A stretch of DNA of 64,000 bases from Sphingosinicella xenopeptidilytica (GTDB lineage Bacteria > Pseudomonadota > Alphaproteobacteria > Sphingomonadales > Sphingomonadaceae): contig NZ_JBHTIK010000012.1 of NCBI RefSeq assembly GCF_042676985.1, positions 124,001-188,000 on the forward strand, written 5' to 3'. Each line of letters opens with the position of its first letter. The first letter of the stretch is position 1. This document shows, piece by piece, positions 8,176 through 17,951 of the stretch. Position numbers and translations under genes: made by a program. The notes beneath the pieces were generated by a model. That model was given only the letters and a program-made list of their open reading frames with translations. It was not told where the DNA came from and ran no database searches.

Positions 8176-8642
8176 TGCTGCGCGGCATCCTCGCGCTTGC
8201 CGCTCTCGCCGGCGTTGCCGGTGCGGGGCTTGCGGCGCAGGGTGTCACCCGCGAGACGGGCGTTTCCAATCCGGCGCTCGCGCGGCAGAACTGGATCCTG
8301 AAATGCCAGGGCTGCCACCGGCCCGACGCCACCGGCACGGCCCAGACGACGCCCGCGATGGCGGGCGTGGTGGCGAAGTTCCTGCATGTGCCGGGCGGGC
8401 GCGAGTATCTGGGGCGCGTGCCGGGGGTGGCGACCGCACCGGTCGGCGACGCTGAGCTCGCGGACTTGCTGAACTGGACGCTCTACCGCTTCGACGGCGC
8501 GCATGTGCCCGCGGACTTCAAACCCTATACGGCAGCGGAAGTGGGGAAGCTGCGCAGGGCTCCGCTGCGGACCGAGGCACCTGTCGTGCGGGCCGCGCTT
8601 ATGGCAAAGATAAACGCTCTTGCGGAGGGCGGTGACTCATAG
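8175..8642 (+). CDS. Second periplasmic c-type cytochrome, amine dehydrogenase operon
   Basis: 155 residues with an N-terminal hydrophobic export signal (MLRGILALAALAGVAGAGLA) and a single CQGCH heme site at residues 44-48. Its start shares one base with the preceding stop (TGATG). It is unlike its neighbour in sequence, suggesting a distinct role in the electron chain or in TTQ maturation. The C-terminal half (LLNWTLYRFDG) does not match a family I can name with certainty. Confidence 0.8.
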   Translation: MLRGILALAALAGVAGAGLAAQGVTRETGVSNPALARQNWILKCQGCHRPDATGTAQTTPAMAGVVAKFLHVPGGREYLGRVPGVATAPVGDAELADLLNWTLYRFDGAHVPADFKPYTAAEVGKLRRAPLRTEAPVVRAALMAKINALAEGGDS

Positions 8643-8671
8643 AGTTCAGGGAAAACAAAAAAGGGGAAGTC

Positions 8672-10883
8672 ATGACCAAGACCATTTCAGGAAGGACGGC
8701 CGCGTTCGCTGCCGTCGTGCCGATTCTGCTGGCGGGTACCGCCGGGATCGCGAACGCGCAGGAAAATACCGAGGCTGCCCCGGCAGACACGGAAATCGTC
8801 ATCACCGCGACGAAGCGCGCCGAGCGGCTTCAGGACGTGCCGATCTCGGTCTCTGCGATCGGCGGCGACCAGCTTTCGAAATCACGCGTGACGAACGCCG
8901 ACGAACTTGTCACCAAGGTCGCGAACCTGCAGCTCACCAGCATCGTCGGCGACAACACGCCGATCTTCGCGCTGCGCGGCGTTTCGATGTCGGACTACAG
9001 CCTCAACCAGTCGAGCCCGGTCGCGACTTATTACGACGAGGTCTACAAGGGCAATTTCGCGTTCCTCGGCGTCGCGATGTACGATCTTGAGCGCGTCGAG
9101 GTGCTGCGCGGGCCGCAGGGTACGCTCTACGGCAAGAACACCACGGGCGGCGCGGTGAACCTCATCAGCCGCGCGCCGGAACTCGGCGAGACGAGCGGCT
9201 ATCTCAATCTCGGCTACGGCAATTACAACCGCATGGACGCAAGCGGCGCGATCAACGTACCGATGGGCGACAAGGCGGCGGCGCGTGTCGCCTTCACCTT
9301 CGCCCGCGCTGACGGCTGGTTCAAGAACCAGCTGCCGGGCGAGCCCGACCTTGCGGGCGTGCGCGAATATGCGGTGCGCGCTTCCGTTCTGCTGGAACCG
9401 ACCGACGGTGCGCGCTTCATCCTGCGCGGCTCGACGAGCTACCAGAACCCGCGCAACTACGGCATTTACGCGCAGCCCGCCGAGACGGTCCGGCCGGGGC
9501 TGAGCAAGCGCGAGATCGAGGCGAACGTCACCGAACGCCGCCAGGCGCGAACCTACTCGCTCGCGCTCACCGGCAACATCGACGTGTCGGACACGCTCAC
9601 CGTCACCAGCATCACCTCGTGGGACAAGGGCAAGCTGTTCTTCTACGAGGATACGGACGGCACGGCGAGCGAGCTTCTGGAAATCCCCTATTACGACAAG
9701 GCGAACCAGTTCGCGCAGGACCTGCGCCTGACAAGCAATACGGGCGGGCCCTTCGACTTCATCCTCGGCGCCCATTTTCAACCGCGAGAAAGTGTTCAAC
9801 CGTACCACGTTTGAAATCGGCAAGGACATCGATTCCGACGGCCTGCCGGGCGTGACCGCCGATGACTGCGCGATCGGACTTCCGGTCGGCTGCCTGACGC
9901 GCAACAGCTTCGATCAGGTGAAGAAGAGCTTCGCGCTCTATACCGACATGAACTACGATATCACCGACTCGATCACGCTGCGCGGCGGCCTCCGCTACAC
10001 GCACGACACGGGGCGGCAGACCGATTTCGAATCGAATGCCTACGGCCCGGATGAAGTTCTGGTGGTGAACCTCATTCCGCCGTCGAACCTGAAATACAGC
10101 ACCGACAATATTTCCGGGAAGATCGGCGTAGACTTCAAGCTCGCGGACGGCGATCTCATCTACGCGCACTTCAGCCGGGGCTACCGCGCGAGCAGCTTCA
10201 ACGCGCAGGCGTTCTTCGATCCGTCCGAGCTTTCCATCGCGAAGCCGGAAAAGGTGAACGCATACGAGATCGGCGCCAAGACCCAGTTCGCGGACCGGGC
10301 CGTGACGCTCAATCTCGCAGCGTTCTACTACGATTATCGCAACCAGCAGTTCATCAACGTCGATTCACTCTCGGCAGCGCAAACGCTGCTCAACATTCCG
10401 AAATCGCGGATCATGGGCGGCGAGGCCGAACTCAGCATCCGGGCAAGCGATATGCTCGGCCTGCGCGCGGGCGTCGGTATTCTGGACTCCAAGATCAAGA
10501 AGGGCACGGTGAGCGGCGTCGACGTTTCGGGGAACGAACTCTCGAACGCGCCGTCACTGACCTTCAACGGCGGTTTCGACTTCACCGTGATGGACTCGGA
10601 TACCGGCAAGCTGAGCCTGCACGGCGACGTGAGCTACGCTTCGAGCCAGTATTTCGAAGTGCTGAACGTGCCGCGTCTGCAGCAGGGCGCCTATGCGCTG
10701 CTCAGCGCGCATATCGACTACGAAAGTGCCGATGGCCGGTGGAACGCGTCGCTCTGGGGCAAGAACCTCGGCAACGAGTTCTACTTCACCTCGCGCGTCG
10801 ATCTGCTCGCGGGCTTCGGTTTCGATTACAATCACATCGGCGCGCCGCGCACTTACGGCGTGACGGTCGGTTACAAGTTCTAA
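8672..10883 (+). pseudogene. TonB-dependent receptor interrupted by a one-base frameshift
   Basis: The first frame (8672 to 9814) encodes a signal peptide, a TonB box (EIVITATKRAERLQDVPIS), a plug with VEVLRGPQGTLYGKNTTGG and the first barrel strands. The second frame (readable through 9792 to 10883) carries the rest of the barrel and a C-terminal strand ending GVTVGYKF. The frames join at a T4 run at 9775-9778: removing one T gives GAHFNREKVFN, the expected TonB-receptor continuation. Intact length would be about 736 residues. It follows the amine operon by 29 bp and probably imported a substrate linked to it. A homopolymer sequencing error is an alternative explanation to true inactivation. 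Confidence 0.85.
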
Positions 10884-10911
10884 AGACGACGATACTGGGG
10901 AAGGATCGGTT

Positions 10912-12315
10912 ATGGACGACTATCGGCTGCTGATCGGCGGCGCGCTGGTGCCGGGCGATATGACAATGGATGTCATCAACCCGGCGACGGAAGAGGTGCT
11001 CGCCGTTTGTCCGCGCGGATCGGAGGCCCAGCTCGATGCTGCGGTTGCCGCCGCGAAGGCTGCCTTCCCCGCATGGTCGCGGCGTTCCATGCAGGAACGC
11101 CGTGATCTCCTCCTGAAACTCGCCGACGCGATCGAGGCGAAGGTGGATAGCTTCGCCCGGCTGCTGACGCAGGAACAGGGCAAGCCGCTCTCCGAATCGA
11201 CAGCGGAAATCGCCTATACGGCGGCGTTCATGCGTTACCTCGCGTCACTTGAACTCGAAAGCAGACTGATCGAGGACAACGATACCCGCCGCGTCGAGAT
11301 GCGGCGGAAGCCGCTGGGCGTGGTCGGCGCGATCATTCCGTGGAATTTCCCGGTGCTGATTGTCGCCTTCAAGATGCCGATGGCGCTGCTCGCCGGCAAC
11401 ACCATCGTTATCAAGCCCGCGCCGACGACGCCGCTCACGACGCTGAAACTGGGTGAACTCTGCGCGGAGATTTTCCCGGCGGGTGTCATCAACATCGTGA
11501 CCGATCAGAACGATCTCGGCGGCAAGCTGACGACGCACCCGGATATCGCCAAGATCTCGTTCACCGGCTCCACCGAGACGGGCAAGAAGGTGATGGCGAG
11601 CGCGGCCTCCAGCATCAAGCGCATCACGCTCGAACTCGGCGGCAACGATGCAGCGATCGTGCTGCCCGATGCCGACCCCAAGACGATCGCGCCCGGCATC
11701 TTCGGCGCAGCGATGATGAACGCGGGGCAGGTGTGCCTCGCCGTGAAGCGCGTCTACGCCCATTCTTCCATCTATGAGGATCTTTGTGCCGAGCTCGCGA
11801 AGCTGGCGGACGCGGCGATCGTGGACGATGGGCTCGCGCAGGGCGCGCAGATCGGCCCGCTGCAGAACAAGATGCAGTACGAGAAGGTGAAGGGTTTCCT
11901 CGACGACGCGCGCGCGTCCGGCAATATCATCGCGGGCGGCGAGACCGTGGATCGGCCCGGCTACTTCATCCGACCGACGATCGTACGCGATGTTTCGGAC
12001 GGCACGCGCATCGTGGACGAGGAACAGTTCGGACCCATTCTGCCGGTCATTCGCTACGATGATGCGGAAGAAGCGCTCGAACGCGCCAATGCCTCGCCGT
12101 GGGGCCTTGGCGGCTCGGTGTGGGGCAAGGACCGCGACACGGCCTACGACATCGCGACGCGCATGGATTCGGGCACGGTGTGGATCAACAAGCACCTCGA
12201 TTTCGGGCCGAACATCCCCTTCGGCGGCGCCAAGCAATCCGGCATCGGCGTCGAATTCGCCGAGGAAGGCCTGCACGAATTCACGCAGGTGCAGATCATC
12301 AACGAAGCGCGATGA
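10912..12315 (+). CDS. NAD(P)-dependent aldehyde dehydrogenase
   Basis: 467 residues spanning the whole ALDH fold. The cofactor-binding region has IIPWNFPVLI and SFTGSTETGK. The catalytic general base is Glu241 in ITLELGGND, and the nucleophile is Cys275 in NAGQVCLAV. It oxidises an aldehyde to the acid in the cytoplasm. Located directly after the amine dehydrogenase genes and the TonB receptor, it plausibly handles the aldehyde released by amine oxidation. Its 3' end overlaps the next acyl-CoA synthetase (ATGA), so the acid is likely activated to a CoA ester. Substrate is inference. Confidence 0.92.
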   Translation: MDDYRLLIGGALVPGDMTMDVINPATEEVLAVCPRGSEAQLDAAVAAAKAAFPAWSRRSMQERRDLLLKLADAIEAKVDSFARLLTQEQGKPLSESTAEIAYTAAFMRYLASLELESRLIEDNDTRRVEMRRKPLGVVGAIIPWNFPVLIVAFKMPMALLAGNTIVIKPAPTTPLTTLKLGELCAEIFPAGVINIVTDQNDLGGKLTTHPDIAKISFTGSTETGKKVMASAASSIKRITLELGGNDAAIVLPDADPKTIAPGIFGAAMMNAGQVCLAVKRVYAHSSIYEDLCAELAKLADAAIVDDGLAQGAQIGPLQNKMQYEKVKGFLDDARASGNIIAGGETVDRPGYFIRPTIVRDVSDGTRIVDEEQFGPILPVIRYDDAEEALERANASPWGLGGSVWGKDRDTAYDIATRMDSGTVWINKHLDFGPNIPFGGAKQSGIGVEFAEEGLHEFTQVQIINEAR

Positions 12316-13910
12316 CCGTGCCTTTCGAGTGGAATCCGCCCGCGCGAACCAATTTCGCGCGGGACCGGATGCAGCGTCTTGCGCGCGAGCGCGGAACCGA
12401 TCGTGCCCTGCTGTGGGTCGATGCGGGCGGCCGCGTCGAGGACATCAGCTTTGCCGCGCTTGACGAACGGGCGGCGCGGGCCGCTGCCGTTCTGAAAAAC
12501 GCGGGGGTGAAGCGCGGCGATACCGTGCTGATCCTGCTGGCGCGCGAACTCGAATGGTGGGAGCTGATGCTCGGTTGCCTCCGGCTTGGCGCCATCGCCT
12601 CGCCCGGCACGGTGCAGCTGATGCCCAAGGACATCGCCTACCGCCGCACGGCGGCGCAGGCCGTGTGCGTGATCGCGGGTGCGGATATCGCAGACCGCGT
12701 CGATGCCGCGCTTGGCGATGATGCAATCGCGAAGCTCCATATCGGCGGGCCGCGTTCGGGCTGGGGCGACTATTCGGCGCTTGCCGCGAAGGCGGAGCCG
12801 CTCACGGAGATCGCCGACACGGCATTCGATGATCCCGCTCTCTGCTATTTCACCAGCGGCACCACCGGAAACCCGAAGATGACGATCCACGGCGCGGGCT
12901 ATCCGCTCGCGCACGAGATCACGGCGCGCTACTGGCTCGATCTCGGTCCCGGCGACCTGATGTGGAACGTGTCCGACACGGGCTGGGCGAAGGCGGCGTG
13001 GTCCAGCCTGTTCGCGCCGTGGATGATGGGCGCGGGTATCTTCGCCTATCATGCGCCGGGCTTCGATGCGGAGGCGGTGCTTGGCCTCCTTGCCAGATAT
13101 CCGGTGACGACACTGTGCGCGCCGCCGACCGCGTACCGCATGTTCGTGCGCTCCGATCTCGGCACGCGGCGCTTCGAGACGCTGCGGCGCTGCGTGAGCG
13201 CGGGCGAACCGCTCAATCCCGAGGTGATCGACCTGTGGCGCGCGGCGACCGGGCTTTCGATCCACGACGGCTACGGCCAGACCGAAACGGTGATGCTGTG
13301 CTGCAACCGCGAGGGTGCGGAGCGGCAGGGCGCGATGGGAAGGCCCGCACCCGGCATCGACCTTGCCGTGATCGGCGAGGGCGGCGAGCGCCTGCCGCCG
13401 GCTGAGGAAGGCGACATCGCGCTGCGCGTTGCGGAGGGGCGCCCGCCGGGGCTCTTTCTTGGCTACCGCGACGACGACGAACGCACGGCGAGCGTGTTCC
13501 GCGACGGCTGGTATCTGACCGGAGACCGCGCCTTTGTGGATGCGGACGGCTTCTTCTGGTTCGTCGGCCGCGCCGATGACGTGATCCTGTCGGCGGTATA
13601 CCGGATCGGGCCGTTCGAGGTGGAAAGCGCGCTGTTCGAGCATCCGGCGGTCGCCGAAAGCGCCGTCGTGGCGAGCCCCGATCCGACGCGCGGCGAGGTG
13701 GTGAAGGCGTTCGTGGTGCTCGCGGCCGGGCACGCCGCTTCGGATGCGCTCGTTGAGGCCTTGCAAACGCATGTAAAATCCACGACGGCGCCCTATAAGT
13801 ATCCGCGCAAGATCGAATTCGTCGCATCGCTGCCCAAGACAGTGAGCGGCAAAATCCGGCGCAAGGAATTGAGGGAGCAGGAATGGTCCGGGGAGAATCG
13901 CAAGGCTTGA
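12312..13910 (+). CDS. Acyl-CoA synthetase, medium-chain (ACSM-like) AMP-forming
   Basis: 532 residues of the ANL superfamily. The AMP-binding P-loop is FTSGTTGNPK, motif A5 is DGYGQTE, and the C-terminal hinge and lysine region reads KTVSGKIRRKEL. The SDTGWAKAAWSSLFAPW stretch is characteristic of medium-chain/ACSM and related aryl-acyl CoA synthetases. The start at 12312 overlaps the aldehyde dehydrogenase stop; upstream in-frame codons would lie inside that gene. It would activate the acid formed by the dehydrogenase. It overlaps the following synthetase by 28 bp. Confidence 0.85.
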   Translation: MTVPFEWNPPARTNFARDRMQRLARERGTDRALLWVDAGGRVEDISFAALDERAARAAAVLKNAGVKRGDTVLILLARELEWWELMLGCLRLGAIASPGTVQLMPKDIAYRRTAAQAVCVIAGADIADRVDAALGDDAIAKLHIGGPRSGWGDYSALAAKAEPLTEIADTAFDDPALCYFTSGTTGNPKMTIHGAGYPLAHEITARYWLDLGPGDLMWNVSDTGWAKAAWSSLFAPWMMGAGIFAYHAPGFDAEAVLGLLARYPVTTLCAPPTAYRMFVRSDLGTRRFETLRRCVSAGEPLNPEVIDLWRAATGLSIHDGYGQTETVMLCCNREGAERQGAMGRPAPGIDLAVIGEGGERLPPAEEGDIALRVAEGRPPGLFLGYRDDDERTASVFRDGWYLTGDRAFVDADGFFWFVGRADDVILSAVYRIGPFEVESALFEHPAVAESAVVASPDPTRGEVVKAFVVLAAGHAASDALVEALQTHVKSTTAPYKYPRKIEFVASLPKTVSGKIRRKELREQEWSGENRKA

Positions 13911-15568
13911 GTCATTTGGGCTTGAGCCACGTCACGGGCGCAGGCGAACCGCCGCTGATCGAGAAGCCGATCGGCGCGATGCTGGCGGAGGCTGCGGCGC
14001 GTGACCCGGATGGCGAGGCGCTTGTCGTCCGGCATCAGGGCGTGCGGCTGACGTGGGCGGAGCTGAAACGGCGCAGCGAAGCCGTGGCCTGCGGGCTGCT
14101 GGATGCGGGCGTCCGCCCCGGCGATCGCGTGGGCATCTGGGCGCCGAACTGTGCGGAATGGACGATCCTGCAATTCGCAACCGCGTGTGCCGGCATCATC
14201 CTCGTGAACATCAATCCGGCCTATCGCACCAGCGAGGTCGAATATGCGCTGAAGAAGGTCGGTTGCCGCGCGCTGGTGACGGCGGTGCGGCACAAGACGA
14301 GCGACTATGTCGCCATGCTGCGCGAACTGATGCCGGAGCTGGCGGAAGCGACGCCCGGAACGCTGCGTGCACGGGCGCTGCCGGACCTCAGACTTGTCGT
14401 GACGATCGGCGAGGAGGCCCACGCGGGCTGCCTGCACTTCGATGCGCTCGAAGCTGAGATTGATACTGCGCGGCTCGCCGCGATCCCGATTGATGCGAAC
14501 GATGCCGTGAACATCCAGTTCACCAGCGGCACCACGGGCTTCCCCAAGGGTGCGACGCTGACGCATCGCAACATCCTCAACAACGGCTATTTCGTCGGCG
14601 CGGCCATCGGGCTTTCGAAGGCAGACAGGGTGTGCATCCCGGTGCCGCTCTACCACTGCTTCGGCATGGTGATGGGCAACCTTGCCTGCCTCGCGCACGG
14701 GGCGACGATGGTCTACCCGGCGGAGAGCTTCGATCCGTTGGCGGTTTTGGAGACGGTTTCGGCGGAGCGCTGCACGGCGCTTTACGGCGTGCCGACCATG
14801 TTCATCGCCGTGCTGGGGCGGCCGGAGTTCGAGAGTTTCGATGTATCCTCGCTGCGCACCGGTATTATGGCGGGCTCGCCGTGTCCGATCGCGACGATGC
14901 GCGAGGTGATCGACCGGCTTGGGATGAGCGAAGTAACGATCGCTTACGGCATGACCGAGACGAGCCCGGTGAGCTTCCAGAGCGCGATGGACGATCCCAT
15001 CGAGGAGCGCGTCTCCACGGTGGGCCGCGTGCAGCCGCATCTCGAGGTGAAGATCGTCGGGCCGGAAGGCGAGACGCTGCCGCGTGGCGGGGCAGGCGAG
15101 CTCTGCACGCGCGGCTATTCGGTGATGCAGGGCTATTGGGACGATGCCGTACGCACGGCCGAAGCGATCGACGAAGACGGCTGGATGCACACCGGCGACG
15201 TCGCGACGATCGACGAGAAGGGCTATTGCCGCATCACGGGCCGCATCAAGGACATGGTGATCCGCGGCGGCGAGAACATCTATCCGCGCGAGATCGAGGA
15301 GTTCCTGCTCACCCACCCGCACATCGCGGACGCGCAGGTGATCGGCGTGCCCGACGACCGGTTCGGCGAGGAGCTGTGCGCTTGGGTGATGACGCGCGGC
15401 GGCATCGTACTCTCCGAGGAGGAGGTGCGCGATCACTGCCGCGGCCGCATCGCGCACTACAAGGTGCCGCGCTATGTGCGGATCGTGGAAACCTTCCCGA
15501 TGACGGTGACGGGCAAGGTGCAGAAGTTCGTGATGCGCGAAACCATGATCGCGGAACTCGCGGGCTAG
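13883..15568 (+). CDS. Fatty-acid-type acyl-CoA ligase (AMP-forming)
   Basis: 561 residues. P-loop FTSGTTGFPKGATLTHRN, motif AYGMTETSP, GELCTRGYSVMQGYW and the C-terminal lysine region VTGKVQKFVMRE are all present. It resembles the FadD-like ligases often annotated as long-chain or generic fatty-acid CoA ligases. The start lies 28 bp inside the end of the preceding synthetase, so the two are coupled. Two ligases in tandem suggests different chain lengths or two substrates from the same pathway. The convergent aminotransferase stop is 3 bp away. Confidence 0.88.
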   Translation: MVRGESQGLSHLGLSHVTGAGEPPLIEKPIGAMLAEAAARDPDGEALVVRHQGVRLTWAELKRRSEAVACGLLDAGVRPGDRVGIWAPNCAEWTILQFATACAGIILVNINPAYRTSEVEYALKKVGCRALVTAVRHKTSDYVAMLRELMPELAEATPGTLRARALPDLRLVVTIGEEAHAGCLHFDALEAEIDTARLAAIPIDANDAVNIQFTSGTTGFPKGATLTHRNILNNGYFVGAAIGLSKADRVCIPVPLYHCFGMVMGNLACLAHGATMVYPAESFDPLAVLETVSAERCTALYGVPTMFIAVLGRPEFESFDVSSLRTGIMAGSPCPIATMREVIDRLGMSEVTIAYGMTETSPVSFQSAMDDPIEERVSTVGRVQPHLEVKIVGPEGETLPRGGAGELCTRGYSVMQGYWDDAVRTAEAIDEDGWMHTGDVATIDEKGYCRITGRIKDMVIRGGENIYPREIEEFLLTHPHIADAQVIGVPDDRFGEELCAWVMTRGGIVLSEEEVRDHCRGRIAHYKVPRYVRIVETFPMTVTGKVQKFVMRETMIAELAG

Positions 15569-15571
15569 GTC

Positions 15572-16729
15572 TTATCCGAAGAGCGATCGCGCGCGGGCCA
15601 TGCGCTCCAGCGCTGCGTCGATCGTCGTGTCGGCCTTGGCGAAGCAGAAGCGCACCACCGATGTGACGGGTGTTTCGGCATAGAACGCTGACACCGGAAT
15701 CGCGACGACATCGCCCTCGCGCGCCAGCCGGTCGCAGAAGCTCACGTCATCGAGCGCGATGCCGGTGGCGGCAAGGTCGACCGAGAGGAAATAGGTGCCT
15801 GCGCTCGGCAGCGTTTTCCAGCCCGCGGCTTCGAGGCCGCTTGCCAGCCGGTCGCGCGATCGGGTGAAATCGGCGCGCATCGTGGTGAAATAATCGTCCG
15901 CCTTGCCGAGCCCGTAGGCGACGGCCGCCTGCAGGTTCGGCGGTGTCGTGAAGGTGAGGAACTGGTGCGCGCGGGCGAGTGCGTGCGTGAGCTTCGGCGC
16001 GGCGCACATCCAGCCGACCTTCCAGCCGGTGAGCGAGAAGATCTTGCCGCCCGAGCCGATCTTCACCGTCCGCTCGCGCATTCCCGGCTGCGCCATGATC
16101 GGCGAATGGGCGCGGCCATCGAACACGACATGCTCCCACACCTCGTCGCTGATGACGACGGCGTCGTGCGCGACGACGAAGCGGGCGAGGAGCGCGAGTT
16201 CGGCGTCGGAGAACATCGTCGCCGTGGGATTGAGCGGGTTGTTGAGGAGAACGACGCGCGTGCGGGGCGTGAAGGCCTCGGCAAGCGCCGCTTCCGTGAG
16301 CCGCCATTCGGGCGGTTCGAGGCGAATCAGCTTCGGCACGCCGCCTGCCTGGCGAACCATCGGCAGGTAGGCGTCGTACATCGGCTGGATCATCAGCACC
16401 TCGTCGCCGGGGCTGACGAGCGCAAGGATCGACGCGGCGAGCGCCTCGGTTGCGCCGGAGGTGACGGTGATCTCGCGCTGCCAATCGAGATCGATGCCCT
16501 GATGGCGGCGGTAGTGATCGGCGACCGCCTGTCGAAGCGCTGCGATGCCGGGCATCGGCGGATACTGGTTGTAGCCTTCGGTGAGCGCGCGGGCGCCGGC
16601 TTCCAGCACGTCGCGCGGCCAGCCCGCGTCGGGGAAGCCTTGCCCGAGGTTGATGGCGCCCGTTTCGCGGGCAAGCGCCGACATCTTCTCGAAGATCGTG
16701 GTCGGCAGGTTGGCGTAGAGCGGATTCAT
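15572..16729 (-). CDS. mtnE: PLP-dependent class I aminotransferase, probable methionine salvage MtnE
   Basis: 385 residues of the kynurenine/glutamine/methionine aminotransferase clade (YbdL-like). Visible are TSGATEAL near residue 90, the NNPLNPTATMF segment, SDEVWEHVVFD, the PLP lysine K229 in GSGGKIFSLTGWKVGW, and a C-terminal RFCFAK arginine. It is divergent by 65 bp from mtnB-D-C-A, which makes the last salvage step (2-oxo-4-methylthiobutanoate to methionine) the likely job. A more general aromatic aminotransferase role is possible. Confidence 0.8.
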   Translation of the reverse strand: MNPLYANLPTTIFEKMSALARETGAINLGQGFPDAGWPRDVLEAGARALTEGYNQYPPMPGIAALRQAVADHYRRHQGIDLDWQREITVTSGATEALAASILALVSPGDEVLMIQPMYDAYLPMVRQAGGVPKLIRLEPPEWRLTEAALAEAFTPRTRVVLLNNPLNPTATMFSDAELALLARFVVAHDAVVISDEVWEHVVFDGRAHSPIMAQPGMRERTVKIGSGGKIFSLTGWKVGWMCAAPKLTHALARAHQFLTFTTPPNLQAAVAYGLGKADDYFTTMRADFTRSRDRLASGLEAAGWKTLPSAGTYFLSVDLAATGIALDDVSFCDRLAREGDVVAIPVSAFYAETPVTSVVRFCFAKADTTIDAALERMARARSLFG

Positions 16730-16794
16730 GAGAAGGAGTCATAGGAGAGCGGAAACCGCTTCGCCAGCACCGCGGTGATGGTTAAGGAAACATC

Positions 16795-17415
16795 ATGGTT
16801 GCAAGCACATTCGCCGAGGCTGCGGAAGCCATCGTTGCCGTGGGACGCGCATTCGACGCGCGGGGCTGGGCACCCGCGACGAGCGGGAATTATTCGGTGC
16901 GGCTGGACGACGGCAGCTTCGCCGTGACGGTTTCCGGGTGGCACAAGGGACGCCTGACCCCGGACGGTGTGATGCGCGTGGATGCGGGCGGGGCATCGCT
17001 CGACGGCAAGCGCCCGAGCGCGGAGACGGCGCTGCATTTGTCGCTCTACCGCCGCTTTCGCGAGGTGGGCGCGGTGCTGCACAGCCATTCGGCGCAGGCG
17101 GTGGCGCTGTCGCGCGTCTTTGGCGGGGACTGGGCGATCCGGGGACACGAGCTTGTGAAGGCGTTTCCCGGCGTGACCACGCACACGGCGGAGATCGTCC
17201 TGCCGGTCGTCGAGAACAGCCAGGACATGCGTGAGATCGAGGCGGCGATCGCACCGTATCTGGCCCGCGAAACGCCGCCGCCCGCCTATCTCATCCGCGG
17301 GCACGGACTCTACGGCTGGGGCCGCGACATTGCCGAGGCCGAGCGCGTGATCGAGGCGGCGGAATGGCTCGCCGCGTGCGAGGTCGCCGAACGCAGCATG
17401 AGGAGGGAAGCATGA
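16795..17415 (+). CDS. mtnB: Methylthioribulose-1-phosphate dehydratase
   Basis: 206 residues of the class II aldolase fold. SWEEP-like signatures for MtnB are the GWAPATSGNYSVRL start, VSGWHKGRLTPDG, and the zinc pair His96/His98 in VLHSHSAQAV, plus RGHGLYGWG near residue 170. It removes water from methylthioribulose-1-phosphate to give the diketopentyl phosphate. It heads an operon with mtnD (ATGA overlap), mtnC and mtnA. Confidence 0.95.
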   Translation: MVASTFAEAAEAIVAVGRAFDARGWAPATSGNYSVRLDDGSFAVTVSGWHKGRLTPDGVMRVDAGGASLDGKRPSAETALHLSLYRRFREVGAVLHSHSAQAVALSRVFGGDWAIRGHELVKAFPGVTTHTAEIVLPVVENSQDMREIEAAIAPYLARETPPPAYLIRGHGLYGWGRDIAEAERVIEAAEWLAACEVAERSMRREA

Positions 17416-17951
17416 GCCACCTTACCGTCTACGCAGAGAACGCGCCGGAGCGTCCGCTTCTGGAAACCGCCGATGCCGCCGGGATCGCGGAGGCGCTGGA
17501 GGGGATCGGCGTGCGCTTCGAGCGCTGGCCGACGCGCGACGTGCCGGGTGGCGATACGCTCGCGGCCTATGCTGAGGAGATCGAGCGGCTGAAGGTGATC
17601 GGCGGCTATCAGGCGGTCGATGTGGTGAGCATGGTACCCGACCACCCCGATCGCGCCGTGTTCCGGCAAAAGTTCCTCTCGGAGCATCGCCACATGGAGG
17701 ACGAGGTGCGCTTCTTCGTGGACGGCGAAGGGCTGTTCACGCTCCACGAGGACGGCCGCGTGTTCAACATGCTCTGCACGAAGGGCGACCTCATCGCCGT
17801 GCCCGCCGGGATGCGGCACTGGTTCGACATGGGGCCGAGCCCGCGCTTCACCGCGATCCGGCTGTTCATAAATCCCGACGGCTGGGTGGCACAATTCACG
17901 GGCGACGACATTGCCGAGCGCTTTCCGCGCCACGAACCGGCGCTCGCCTGA
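17412..17951 (+). CDS. mtnD: Acireductone dioxygenase
   Basis: 179 residues with the cupin metal site His92, His94, Glu98 and His136 (EHRHMEDEVRFF and PAGMRHWFDMG), matching the numbering pattern of the Klebsiella enzyme. With Fe(II) it converts acireductone to 2-oxo-4-methylthiobutanoate and formate; with Ni(II) the product is methylthiopropionate, CO and formate. The start overlaps the mtnB stop (ATGA) and AGGAGG precedes it. Formate from this reaction could feed the formate dehydrogenase encoded further right (inference). Confidence 0.95.
   Translation: MSHLTVYAENAPERPLLETADAAGIAEALEGIGVRFERWPTRDVPGGDTLAAYAEEIERLKVIGGYQAVDVVSMVPDHPDRAVFRQKFLSEHRHMEDEVRFFVDGEGLFTLHEDGRVFNMLCTKGDLIAVPAGMRHWFDMGPSPRFTAIRLFINPDGWVAQFTGDDIAERFPRHEPALA

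Noticed and set aside
13793..15457. Long antisense reading frame opposite the second acyl-CoA ligase
   Set aside because: It is a shadow created by high GC third positions. Its protein is Arg/His-rich, without domains, while the forward gene has a full motif set.
16730..16794. Possible SAM riboswitch before the mtn operon
   Set aside because: The spacer is only 65 bp and shows none of the conserved helices of known SAM riboswitches.
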